A DNA stretch of 64,000 nt from Hyphobacterium indicum (GCF_003129605.1 NZ_QBDX01000004.1:496001-560000); one strand, 5' to 3'; shown: positions 55,017 through 63,668, counted from the stretch's first letter. The notes: generated from the letters alone by a model not told the origin. Program-made: numbers and translations.

Positions 55017-55874
55017 ATGATGAGCGCACCGGCGGCAGAGTATGTCATCCGCAACTTTCAGAAGAAATCCATTTCCGGCTTGTATGCGCCAGGCATTTCT
55101 TATTCGGAAACCGATGGCTGCGCTTTCGAAAGTATAGCAGAGCGTTCGTCATTGCGGATTGTTTTCGACGGGCGATCAGATTTCGAATCGCAATGGGGGA
55201 AATGGAGCCTCAATCCCAACAATGCGGTTTTTATCGCCGCCGGCACAAGAAATTACAACTCAACGCCAAGCGGACGAAAGACCTGCGGCCTTTCCATTTA
55301 TTTTTCGGATGACGAGTTGTGCCCGGACTTGTTGAAAGGACTATCCGGCTCACCAATCCAGATGACGCGGGATTGGTTGGACGGTTGCGAAATTCAGATA
55401 AAACGCCTCTTAGAAATATCCGCATCACCCGATGGCCGCGTCAATGAAGCACGCCAGAATCAGGCCTGTATTGCGCGCGCCCTTCAGGACACGCTATTGG
55501 CCGAGTCAGAGCTTGCGGATCGGCTTGACGTCAAAAGGCCGACGACGCGCAAACGATTGACCGAGCAACTAAAGAACGCAAAATCAATCATTGATCAGAG
55601 AGCCGTTCGCGCGGTGAATCTGGACAGCGTCGCCGCAGATTGCGGGATGTCCAGATTTCATTTTACGACACTTTTTACGAGGGCATTCGGTACGTCTCCG
55701 CGGAATTATCACCTGTCACGCAGAATGTACCACGCCGCTGAACTCCTTACACATTTTCCCGTCTCGGATGTTGCTCACCAAGTCGGGTATAAAAATGTTT
55801 CGTCATTCTCCCGTGCCTTCAAGAATGTTCACGGCATATCGCCAATAAACTTCGCCCACGCGGATCAAAATTAA
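55017..55874 (+). CDS. AraC-family transcriptional regulator
   Basis: A 285-aa DNA-binding protein. The C-terminal AraC double helix-turn-helix (about 190-282) is clear: VNLDSVAADCGMSRFHFTTL, FGTSPRNYHLSRRMYHAAEL and VGYKNVSSFSRAFKNVHGIS. The N-terminal effector domain is not recognised. The frame is open further upstream to a GTG inside the repeat, but the ATG pair at 55017-55022 gives a more normal N-terminus. Codon use differs from the flanking operon, in keeping with transfer. Its stop abuts that of the S41 gene. Its targets are not known; the adjoining penicillin acylase or S41 genes are candidates. Confidence 0.85.
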   Translation: MMSAPAAEYVIRNFQKKSISGLYAPGISYSETDGCAFESIAERSSLRIVFDGRSDFESQWGKWSLNPNNAVFIAAGTRNYNSTPSGRKTCGLSIYFSDDELCPDLLKGLSGSPIQMTRDWLDGCEIQIKRLLEISASPDGRVNEARQNQACIARALQDTLLAESELADRLDVKRPTTRKRLTEQLKNAKSIIDQRAVRAVNLDSVAADCGMSRFHFTTLFTRAFGTSPRNYHLSRRMYHAAELLTHFPVSDVAHQVGYKNVSSFSRAFKNVHGISPINFAHADQN

Positions 55875-57275
55875 CTACCGCAACATTTCGAGAGCCCGAC
55901 CCATGGCGTCGTCCACCGGCACTTCGACTTCCGGCTCAACCCCATTTCCCTCGATCCGCTCACCATCCCGCGTGAAATAGTCAGCGACTGGAATCCTGAC
56001 CACATAACCCCCACCGGCATCAAAAAAACGGCTGGACAGCATTTCTCCCGCCGTCGTTTCACCGACAAGGGTGATATGATCGAATTCCCTGAGCGCTGCT
56101 GCCACCAATTCTGTCATGCTCGAAGAATGCGGCCCAATTAGAACGATTATTTCACCGTCGAACATAACCGGGGATGGTTGAATAGCGACGCCGAATATGG
56201 GCTCGCGCTCGACCTGCGCATAGAAATCATCCAATGTTCCGCCTTGCCATTCTGGTGCCGCTGATATCTGGCGAGCGGTGGGTGCATGATTGTTCTCCGC
56301 ATACCAATCGGCGGATACAAAAGCACCAACGGTTCCAGGAACCGGTGCCAAGTGGTTTGCTAATACGGCTCCAGCAGTAGAACCTCCGGAATTTGCTCGC
56401 AGATCAACAATCAATTTGTCAGCGCCAGACTCAATTATTTCGGCGAAAGCATCGTCTATTTGGCCGCCAATATGCTCACCCAGAAACGAATCTACTGTCA
56501 AAATCGCAATACCACCGTCGAATTCCAACGACAGGGCTTCACCCTGAACGCCTCGCGCGGCCCGAGATTGCAGCAAAGCATCAAGCCCGCCATCCGGTCG
56601 GTAGAGTTGAAAGTGCGAGAAGGGCATTACGGTTTCAGCGAACATATAGCCAATGGAAAAATCGAAATCATCCAGAGCCGCCATTGTCGCGGTATCGATT
56701 ATGGCCCTCGCCCGCTCGAATTCGTTGCCCGCAATGAGGCGTGGATCAAATAGATGTTGCTCCAACAAAACATCAATGCGGTCGCGTATATATGCATAGT
56801 CGCGCGCGAGCTGTTCACTTGTAATCCGCCCCGAAACATGGCCGGAAAAGGGATGCCCGTCGGCAACATCACCGACGATACTTTCACCGTCAAAACAGAC
56901 TCTTAAGCGACCGAACCCTGATCTCAAATTTCCCGTAAAACTTGCTAGACGCCCGGCATATATGTTTCCAGTTGGGCATTCGTCGGCAGAACGCCGGTGT
57001 TGATGGCGCACTTCCATAACCAGCAGGTCTCCCTCGGAAAACCAACTTCCTTGAGTGGGAAGCGTCGCCAAATAGGCAGACGAATTACTTCGGCTCCGCA
57101 ATTGCAGATTGTTACCATCTCGAACCACATCTAGCAACGCGGTCAATTCACCATAAGCAGATGTGGAGACCGTAAATTCAACTACTTGGCCATTTTCAAG
57201 TTCAGGACCATTGATTGTCGGTTCAGCGCATCCAACAACTCCGAGAAGCGCCAGACAAGTAATCATATATTTCAT
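55875..57275 (-). CDS. S41-family peptidase lipoprotein
   Basis: A 466-aa lipoprotein (lipobox VVGC, Cys14) with a C-terminal S41/tail-specific protease domain. Features seen are DKLIVDLRANSGGSTAGAVL, the serine region IGPHSSSMTELVAAAL and VGETTAGEMLSSRFFDAGGG. There is no clear PDZ domain; the N-terminal third is beta-rich and unrecognised. GGAGG precedes the ATG. It converges on the AraC gene without a base between the stops. Atypical base use and its place within the repeat-bounded segment suggest that it came with the AraC gene. Confidence 0.88.
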   Translation of the reverse strand: MKYMITCLALLGVVGCAEPTINGPELENGQVVEFTVSTSAYGELTALLDVVRDGNNLQLRSRSNSSAYLATLPTQGSWFSEGDLLVMEVRHQHRRSADECPTGNIYAGRLASFTGNLRSGFGRLRVCFDGESIVGDVADGHPFSGHVSGRITSEQLARDYAYIRDRIDVLLEQHLFDPRLIAGNEFERARAIIDTATMAALDDFDFSIGYMFAETVMPFSHFQLYRPDGGLDALLQSRAARGVQGEALSLEFDGGIAILTVDSFLGEHIGGQIDDAFAEIIESGADKLIVDLRANSGGSTAGAVLANHLAPVPGTVGAFVSADWYAENNHAPTARQISAAPEWQGGTLDDFYAQVEREPIFGVAIQPSPVMFDGEIIVLIGPHSSSMTELVAAALREFDHITLVGETTAGEMLSSRFFDAGGGYVVRIPVADYFTRDGERIEGNGVEPEVEVPVDDAMGRALEMLR

Positions 57276-57386
57276 AAATAGGCCTCCAATTTGGGGGCTT
57301 GATCGCCCACAAAAGAAGCGCAGCAAAGAGCAAGGCTGGATATTCGCAAAAAATGATAACTCCAGCTCCTTCCGTCGGGCATTAGC

Positions 57387-57431
57387 GACTCCCCATCCGC
57401 GCAAACCCTGCTAGATTTCCTGTGAACGCCG
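57387..57431. repeat. 45-bp direct repeat, right copy
   Basis: Identical to 54850-54894 over 45 bases. Here the sequence runs on into TTCACG, which completes the inverted repeat at 57422-57436. Confidence 0.95.
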
Positions 57432-57436
57432 TTCAC
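57422..57436. promoter_or_regulatory. Operator-like inverted repeat before the penicillin acylase gene
   Basis: GTGAAC-GCC-GTTCAC, perfect 6-base arms, 31 bases before the ATG. The left copy of the 45-bp repeat has only its first 10 bases. It matches the motif at 45670-45684 closely. Another pair, GAAACG (57437-57442) and CGTTTC (57462-57467), could fold around the G-rich ribosome-binding region. Confidence 0.5.
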
Positions 57437-57467
57437 GAAACGGGGGGACATCATTGGGGGACGTTTC

Positions 57468-59774
57468 ATGCGTTGGGTTATTCGCGGTATTGCGGCCATT
57501 CTCGGCCTTGGCATTCTGGTTGTGGCTGTGGGCCTCGGTTACGGCTATTGGCGCTTTTCCTCCTCCCTGCCGCGCACCGAAGGCACGGTCGAGGTCGCCG
57601 GGATTTCCGGTGAAGTGCAGATTGTCCGCGATGAATACGGCGTCCCGCATATTTTCGGCGGGACCGGCGAGGATATCTACTTCGCCATCGGCTATGCCCA
57701 CGCGCAGGATCGCTTCTTCCAGATGGACATGATGCGCCGCTATGTGCATGGCGAGCTTTCGGCCCTGCTCGGCCATCTCAATCCGGCCACCGTCACCGCA
57801 GACGCCCGTAGCCGCAATCGTGGCTATCATCTGGTGGCCAATGCCGCCGCTGAAAATCTCTCGCCGGAATTCCGCGGCGCGGCTGAGGCCTATGTGGCCG
57901 GCGTCAATGCCCGCCTCGCCGAAGGCCATTACCCGCCGGAATACCTGATCCTGCAAGCCACGCCGGAACCTTGGGAATTGCACGATTCCATGGCCGTTGT
58001 GGTCTACATGGCGGACAGTCTGGCCGCCGGAGAAGGCGAGGAAGTCGCCCGCCGCGAACTGGCTGAAATTCTTGATCCGGTTCAGCTGTCCGAATTCCTG
58101 CCGGCATATCCCGACTGGGCCCCCAACATGCTGCAGGCCGAGGATTTTGCGCCCGCGCCAGCACCGGTTGAGCCCACGACCGAAGCCCAGCCCGACTTTG
58201 ATGATGGCTCCAACGCCTGGGTCCTGTCCGGCGAGCATACCGCCACCGGCGAGCCCCTCCTGGCCAATGACCCGCATCTGGCGCTCGGCGCACCGGCCAT
58301 CTGGTATTTCGCCCGCCTCAACCTGCCGCAAGGCGCCGTTGTCGGCGCGACCATTGCCGGATCTCCGCTGGTTGTGCTGGGCCGCAACCAGGTCTCGGCC
58401 TGGGGTTTCACCAATACCGGCTTCGATGTCATCGACATGGTGCCACACGCGCCGGGAAGTCTGTCCACGACCGAGCGCGTCGAGGTGATCGAGGTCCGCG
58501 GCGGTGCCGATATTGCCATCACGATGCGCGATGCGGAAAACGGCCCCGTCCTCGACCCGGAATATTTCATTCTTGATGTCTTCGGGAACCAGGATGTGGT
58601 GCTGGTCTCGACCGCGTTGGATCGCTCCAACCAGGTCGCGAGCGTGTCATACAATCTGATGCTGTCGCAATCCTTTGACGAATTCGTCGCAGCCGGTGAG
58701 GGCTTCACGGCGCCCATGCAGAACATGCATTACGCTCATGTCGACGGAACAATCGGTTATACGACGCCCGGCCTGCTGCCCATCCGCGATGAGGACGGGA
58801 ACTGGACCGGCTATGTCCCCTATGAGGACCTGCCGCGCGTTGAAAACCCCGTCTCCGGCCGGATCGCCTCCGGCAATAACCGCATTGTTCCGGACAATTA
58901 TGGATACGATACGCCGGGCAGCTATGCGGCCTACCGGGCCATGCGCATCGAGGAACGCCTTGACGAGACCGATGCCCACACGCCTGACACTTTCCACGAT
59001 ATCCAGATGGACCAGGTCTCGGCCCAGATCCAGCGCATCCTGCCGGCCTTGACCGCCGCTTCACCGCAAACCGTTCAGGGTCAGCAGGCTCTGCAGCGCA
59101 TCCAGGGCTGGAATGGCGATATGGATGCCCTTCTGGCGGAACCGCTGATCTATTCGCTCTGGTATCGCGATATACAGGAAGGCATTTATGCCGACGAACT
59201 CGGGGATGATTTCCTGCGCCACCTCTCCACGCGCCGGGTCTTCACCGAAAATGTCCTCATCGGCGATGACGGGCATTGGTGCGACAATGTCACGACGGAC
59301 CCGGTTGAAACCTGCCCGGAGATACTGGGCGCGGCGCTGGATGCCGCCATGGCGCGGGGCATTGAAACCTACGGCCCGGACATTGCCAACTGGACCTGGG
59401 GCCAGGCCCACCAGGCCGTCTTCGATCACCCGGTCTTTACCGGCTCCGGCCTTCCGCTGCTCGAAGACTGGTTCACCGTGCGCCAGCCGGTGGGCGGCGA
59501 CAGCTCGACGGTGAATGTCGCGGTCTATTCGGTTCGCGCCGGATCGTTCGACGTGTTCCACGGCCCGTCCCTGCGCGCGATCTACGACCTTTCCGATCTG
59601 GACGCTTCGCGCTTCATGCATGCGCCCGGACAGTCCGGCCACCCCTGGTCGGACCACTATCGCGATCTGGCGCCCTTGTGGGCCGCCGGCGAGACGTTTG
59701 AAATGCGCACGGACTGGACACCGGAGAACGCACCGGAGGGCGCGCGCACTCTCACCCTGACACCCGCAAACTAG
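57468..59774 (+). CDS. Penicillin acylase family protein (Ntn hydrolase)
   Basis: A 768-aa periplasmic Ntn hydrolase made as a precursor. It has one N-terminal membrane helix or signal (IAAILGLGILVVAVGLG), the alpha part with VQIVRDEYGVPHIFGGT and HAQDRFFQMDMMRR, a linker, and the autocatalytic site GSNAWVLSG with Ser248 as the new beta-subunit N-terminus. Family members cleave penicillin G, acyl-homoserine lactones or other amides. GGGGGA precedes the ATG. It continues the direction of the SDR operon beyond the inserted segment and is followed by PhoD 10 bases on. The substrate is not known. Confidence 0.93.
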   Translation: MRWVIRGIAAILGLGILVVAVGLGYGYWRFSSSLPRTEGTVEVAGISGEVQIVRDEYGVPHIFGGTGEDIYFAIGYAHAQDRFFQMDMMRRYVHGELSALLGHLNPATVTADARSRNRGYHLVANAAAENLSPEFRGAAEAYVAGVNARLAEGHYPPEYLILQATPEPWELHDSMAVVVYMADSLAAGEGEEVARRELAEILDPVQLSEFLPAYPDWAPNMLQAEDFAPAPAPVEPTTEAQPDFDDGSNAWVLSGEHTATGEPLLANDPHLALGAPAIWYFARLNLPQGAVVGATIAGSPLVVLGRNQVSAWGFTNTGFDVIDMVPHAPGSLSTTERVEVIEVRGGADIAITMRDAENGPVLDPEYFILDVFGNQDVVLVSTALDRSNQVASVSYNLMLSQSFDEFVAAGEGFTAPMQNMHYAHVDGTIGYTTPGLLPIRDEDGNWTGYVPYEDLPRVENPVSGRIASGNNRIVPDNYGYDTPGSYAAYRAMRIEERLDETDAHTPDTFHDIQMDQVSAQIQRILPALTAASPQTVQGQQALQRIQGWNGDMDALLAEPLIYSLWYRDIQEGIYADELGDDFLRHLSTRRVFTENVLIGDDGHWCDNVTTDPVETCPEILGAALDAAMARGIETYGPDIANWTWGQAHQAVFDHPVFTGSGLPLLEDWFTVRQPVGGDSSTVNVAVYSVRAGSFDVFHGPSLRAIYDLSDLDASRFMHAPGQSGHPWSDHYRDLAPLWAAGETFEMRTDWTPENAPEGARTLTLTPAN

Positions 59775-59784
59775 GAGACGTGTC

Positions 59785-61467
59785 ATGCCGATCCGGATAA
59801 CCCGCCGGGGCGCACTTTTTGGCGCCACAGGTCTGGCCTTTGCGGCGGCGGCCTGTTCGTCCGGCCCGCGGCGGCCGGAACCCGAAGCCCAGACCGGTCC
59901 CTTCCGTCATGGTGTGGCATCGGGAGAGCCGGACCAGACCAGCGTGGTGCTCTGGACGGCGATCACCGATGATGCCGGTGGCGAATATGTCTTCCAGCTG
60001 GCGGCAGACGAGAGTTTCGAAACGATCATTTTCGAGGAGCGCGAAGAGCGCACCTATGTGACCAGCAACGCCATCTCGACCTTCAAGACGATTGCGACCG
60101 GGCTGGAACCCGGCACCGTCTATTTCTATCGTATGCTGTTCAATGGCATTTCCTCACCTGTTGGCCGCACCAAAACCCTTCCGGCGGGCGCGGTCGAGCG
60201 TTTCAATATGGCCGTATGCTCCTGCTCGAACTACCCGGCGGGCTATTTCAATGCCTATCGCGAACTCGCCAATACGCCCGACCTCGATCTGGTGCTGCAT
60301 CTGGGCGACTATATCTATGAATACAGCGCGGACGGCTATGCCTCGGACGAGGCTGAAAACATGGGCCGGGTGGTCGATCCGCTGCACGAGCTGGTGGATT
60401 ATGGCGACTATGCCCGCCGCCATGCGCTCTACAAGACCGATCCGGACCTGCAGGCCGCTCATGCGGCGGCCCCCTGGCTGATGATGTGGGATGATCACGA
60501 AGTCGCCAATGATTCCTGGACGCAGGGCGCGGAAAATCACAATGAAGGCGAAGGGGCCTATGATGCGCGCGTTTACAGCGCTATGCGCGCCTATCATGAC
60601 TGGAACCCGACGCGGGAGCCGGCAGATCAGATCGGAACCGCGCGTATTGCCGAGATTGGCGATCTCGCCACCCTGGTGATGACGGAATCCCGCCTTGTGG
60701 CGCGGGATGAGCCGATGGATTTTTCCACCTTCCCGATCGCAGATGATGCCGACCCTGATGATCCCGCCAATCAGCAGGCCATCGCCGAATGGCGCGCCAA
60801 TGAAATCGGACGGGACGACCGCGAAATGCTGGGCGCGGCCCAGATTGCACAGATTGCCGATGCCTTCGAAGCCGCCGCAAGCAAGCCCTGGCGCTTGCTC
60901 GGCGGCCAGGTGATCATGGGCCGGGTTGAAACCCCCAACATGATCGAGGCCCTGCCCGGCTGGCTGAAATTCATTGTCGCACAGACCGATGATCTGGCCT
61001 GGGGCTATATCACCCGGTCGCAATTCGACATTCCCTTCAATCTGGATGCGTGGGACGGCTATGTCGCCGAGCGCGAGCGTCTGTACAACGCGGTGCGGGC
61101 CAGTGGCGGCGACATGATCGCCTTCGCCGGTGACAGCCACAATTTCTGGACCAACCGGCTGACTGATGATGCGGGCCGTCAGATCGGCTTTGAATTCGGA
61201 ACCAGTTCGATCACCTCGCCTTCGCCCTTCGAGCGGGTCCCGGCGCCGGGCGTGTCCTTCTCCCGGCTCATAGAAGAGAAGAATCCCGACGTGATCCGCC
61301 ACAATGATCGCGCCAAGGGCTTCATCCGGGTCACCGTGACGCCGGAAGCCGTCGAGGCCGACTTCGTCACCGTTTCCACCATCCGGCGCCGCGGATACAC
61401 GCCCGGCTCTGACAGCCGCTGGCGCGTGACACGCGGACCTGGCGGCCTGGAACTCGGCGTCATCTAA
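59785..61467 (+). CDS. phoD: PhoD-family alkaline phosphatase/phosphodiesterase
   Basis: A 560-aa exported metallophosphoesterase. The N-terminus has a Tat-like twin-arginine motif (TRRGALFGATG) and then AAACSS, a possible lipobox. An N-terminal Ig-like domain (HGVASGEPDQTSVVLWTAI) precedes the catalytic part with LHLGDYIYEY, MWDDHEVANDSW and GDSHNFW. PhoD hydrolyses phosphomono- and diesters, using Ca and Fe in known members. GGAGACG precedes the ATG, and it is probably co-transcribed with the acylase. Confidence 0.92.
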   Translation: MPIRITRRGALFGATGLAFAAAACSSGPRRPEPEAQTGPFRHGVASGEPDQTSVVLWTAITDDAGGEYVFQLAADESFETIIFEEREERTYVTSNAISTFKTIATGLEPGTVYFYRMLFNGISSPVGRTKTLPAGAVERFNMAVCSCSNYPAGYFNAYRELANTPDLDLVLHLGDYIYEYSADGYASDEAENMGRVVDPLHELVDYGDYARRHALYKTDPDLQAAHAAAPWLMMWDDHEVANDSWTQGAENHNEGEGAYDARVYSAMRAYHDWNPTREPADQIGTARIAEIGDLATLVMTESRLVARDEPMDFSTFPIADDADPDDPANQQAIAEWRANEIGRDDREMLGAAQIAQIADAFEAAASKPWRLLGGQVIMGRVETPNMIEALPGWLKFIVAQTDDLAWGYITRSQFDIPFNLDAWDGYVAERERLYNAVRASGGDMIAFAGDSHNFWTNRLTDDAGRQIGFEFGTSSITSPSPFERVPAPGVSFSRLIEEKNPDVIRHNDRAKGFIRVTVTPEAVEADFVTVSTIRRRGYTPGSDSRWRVTRGPGGLELGVI

Positions 61468-61643
61468 GGGGTCAAATCCGGAATCAATTCAACCATCTGA
61501 ATCGATTCAGTTTTCCGGATTCGGAATGAGATTCCGATTCCGCTTTACCTGTGTTTTAAAAGCTGTAACTGGCCGCCCTCAAATGGTCATGATAGGCAGG
61601 CATCACGCTTTTTCATGTCAGGCGGACGGGAAGGATTTCGGGC
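61468..61643. promoter_or_regulatory. Intergenic region with nested GAATC inverted repeats
   Basis: 176 bases with no gene. Repeats seen: AATCCGGA (61475-61482) with TCCGGATT (61514-61521); a perfect 14-base palindrome CTGAATCGATTCAG (61497-61510) followed by TTTT; and TCGGAAT/ATTCCGA (61521-61537). The second may end phoD transcription. The density of GAATC/GATTC words is unusual for this GC-rich DNA. Confidence 0.5.
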
Positions 61644-62639
61644 ATGCCCTCACGTTTTGAAGCAACAGACAGTGAGCCTGTCCACTCGGTGAAGTTTACC
61701 GGGCCGGGACGGTATCTCTTCTGGATGACCGTTTTTCTGGCAGCGGTCGGTGTCATCGCCGTCCTGCTGATCGGCCCCCTCGAAGACGCCTTCATGGCCA
61801 ATATGGCCATTAATGGCCTGATCATCGCTGTCCTGCTGATCGGTATCCTTTACACTTATCTGCAGGCGCTCGCGATCGCCCCCGCGGCGCGCTGGCTGGT
61901 GCGATTCCGGACATCGGATGATCCCGGCACCCTTCCCAACCCGCCCAGCATGATCGCGCCCATGGCCTCCATGATGGGCGATGCCGGCGCGCGCGCGCGC
62001 ATTTCGACGAACTCGGTGCGCACGGTTCTCGACTCCGTCGGGGCGCGCATGGCCGAATCCGGCGCATTCACACGCTATTTCGGACGGCTGCTGATCTTTC
62101 TCGGCCTGCTGGGCACGTTCTGGGGTCTGCTGGCGGTTGTCTCCGAAGTGGGCGAAGCCGTCCGCGCTGTCACCGCCTCGTCCACAGGGGGAGAGGCCGA
62201 CGTTCTGCGCCTGATGGCGGCGATTGAAAACCCGATACAAGGCATGGGCACAGCCTTCGCCTCCTCGCTTTTCGGCCTCGCCGGGTCCCTGATCATCGGC
62301 TTTCTCGATTTGCAGGCCAGCCGCGCCCATAACCGCTTCTTCAACGAGATCGAGGAATGGCTGTCATCCATCTCGCGCGTGGCCGCAGCCGGCCCCGCGA
62401 CGACGACGGATGGCGAGATGTCACCTGCCTATGTCGGCGCCTTGCTGGAACAGACCGCCGAGACTCTCGACCGGCTGTCGCATACGCTGGAAAAACACAC
62501 GCGCGATCTGGATGCGACATTGCGCCGGGTCGCCGAGGAGAATGCCTCCGGCCAGCAGGAAGCGGCCCGGGCCTTGCGCGACGAGATTCGCGTTCTGGTC
62601 CGCGCGATCGAAGCCCAGAACCGGTCACGGGGCGGCTAG
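61644..62639 (+). CDS. MotA/TolQ/ExbB-like proton-channel protein
   Basis: A 331-aa inner-membrane protein. Hydrophobic segments lie at about 25-45, 55-77, 148-168 and 206-222, with the MotA/ExbB core around GRLLIFLGLLGTFWGLLAVV and GMGTAFASSLFGLAGSLIIG. The end (about 255-325) is a helical cytoplasmic tail (LEKHTRDLDATLRRVAEEN) likely to form a coiled coil. The partner OmpA/MotB-like gene begins 3 bases after its stop. The pair probably couples proton flow to work on the cell wall. It is not next to any flagellar gene. Confidence 0.85.
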   Translation: MPSRFEATDSEPVHSVKFTGPGRYLFWMTVFLAAVGVIAVLLIGPLEDAFMANMAINGLIIAVLLIGILYTYLQALAIAPAARWLVRFRTSDDPGTLPNPPSMIAPMASMMGDAGARARISTNSVRTVLDSVGARMAESGAFTRYFGRLLIFLGLLGTFWGLLAVVSEVGEAVRAVTASSTGGEADVLRLMAAIENPIQGMGTAFASSLFGLAGSLIIGFLDLQASRAHNRFFNEIEEWLSSISRVAAAGPATTTDGEMSPAYVGALLEQTAETLDRLSHTLEKHTRDLDATLRRVAEENASGQQEAARALRDEIRVLVRAIEAQNRSRGG

Positions 62640-62642
62640 AAG

Positions 62643-63656
62643 ATGAGTTTCGCGCCGCGCCTTTCCCGGTTCACGGAGAATGATTCCGGCGATTACTGGC
62701 CAGGATTCGTTGACGCTCTGGCCACGCTGCTGTTGGTCATCGTTTTCCTGTTGTCGATTTTTGTGGCTGGCCAGTTTGCTCTCAGCCGCGCCCTCACCGG
62801 CCGCGACGAACAACTCGCCTCGCTGAACGAGCAGCTGGCATCCCTGACCGACGAGCTGGCCCTGGCGGAAGGTGAAAACACGCGCCTGGAGCAGGAAATG
62901 ACAACCCTTCGCGCCACGCTCTCCGATGTCCGGGCCGAGCGCGATGAATTGTCCGATCAGCTGGTTGTCGTCCTCGGTCAGATCGAGGATGTCCAGTCCC
63001 GGCTGATCCTCGAGGAAGAGATTACCGCCAGCCAGATGGATCAGCTCACCGCGCTGAACCTCCAGATGCAGGCCTTGCGCGACCAGCTGTCCGAGCTGAA
63101 CGGCCTCCTGGAAGCTGCCGAAGCCCGCGAAGCCGATCTGGAAAGCCAGATCTTCAATCTCGGCGAACGCCTGAATGCCGCACTGGCCAGCCGTGCGGCG
63201 GAACTGGCCCGCTACCGCTCGGACTTCTTCGGGCGGCTGCAGGAAATCCTCGGCAACCGGTCCGGTGTCAGCATTGTGGGAGACCGCTTTGTCTTCGAGA
63301 CCGATGTCCTTTTCGCCTCCGGGTCTGCGGCGCTGTCGAATGATGGCCGCGAAAGCCTGCGCCCGATCGCCGATGCGATCATCCAGCTCACCGATGAAAT
63401 CCCGGATGATATCGAATGGATTATCCGGATCGACGGCCATACCGACCCGCGGCCGATCCGCACCACCTATCCCTCCAACTGGCACCTCTCGGCCGCCCGG
63501 GCGATCTCCGTCGTCAACTGGTTCGAGGATCTGGGCGTGCCGCCGGAACACCTCGTCGCCGCAGGCTTTGGCGAGCACCAGCCGATTGCCGAAGGCACAT
63601 CCGAAGCCGCCTATGCCCGCAACCGCCGCATTGAACTGAAACTGACCAGCCGCTAG
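62643..63656 (+). CDS. OmpA/MotB-like peptidoglycan-binding partner
   Basis: A 337-aa protein with one membrane helix (about 25-46) carrying the conserved Asp24 (GFVDALATLLLVIVFLLS), expected to take part in proton transfer. A long coiled coil follows (about 55-190, rich in LxxLxxE). The C-terminal OmpA/MotB domain (about 205-337) has VLFASGSAALSNDGRESL, IDGHTDPRPI and NWHLSAARAISVV for peptidoglycan binding. It forms a stator-like unit with the preceding gene and resembles ZorB in layout. Confidence 0.88.
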   Translation: MSFAPRLSRFTENDSGDYWPGFVDALATLLLVIVFLLSIFVAGQFALSRALTGRDEQLASLNEQLASLTDELALAEGENTRLEQEMTTLRATLSDVRAERDELSDQLVVVLGQIEDVQSRLILEEEITASQMDQLTALNLQMQALRDQLSELNGLLEAAEAREADLESQIFNLGERLNAALASRAAELARYRSDFFGRLQEILGNRSGVSIVGDRFVFETDVLFASGSAALSNDGRESLRPIADAIIQLTDEIPDDIEWIIRIDGHTDPRPIRTTYPSNWHLSAARAISVVNWFEDLGVPPEHLVAAGFGEHQPIAEGTSEAAYARNRRIELKLTSR

Positions 63657-63668
63657 CGGCAAACCCGC

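Larger units (their letters stand above)
54895..57386. other. Probable inserted segment (AraC + S41) between 45-bp repeats
   Basis: About 2.5 kb bounded by the direct repeats. The DNA is visibly richer in A and T than the flanks, with codons such as AAA, AAT and ATA that neighbours avoid. It holds one AraC regulator and one S41 peptidase gene that meet tail to tail. No transposase, integrase or inverted terminal repeat is seen. It separates the SDR and the penicillin acylase, which otherwise run in the same direction. Transfer followed by recombination, or loss of the mobility gene, would fit. Confidence 0.7.

Noticed and set aside
60154-61302. 382-codon minus-strand frame opposite phoD
   Set aside because: No motifs; phoD has the metal ligands and a Tat-type signal.
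61644-63656. A Zorya defence system
   Set aside because: Only the ZorAB-like halves are present. The next gene is rpmE, and no helicase, nuclease or ZorC-like gene is seen.
61644-63656. Flagellar MotA and MotB
   Set aside because: No flagellar gene is near, and the long coiled coil in the second protein and the C-terminal tail in the first are not typical.
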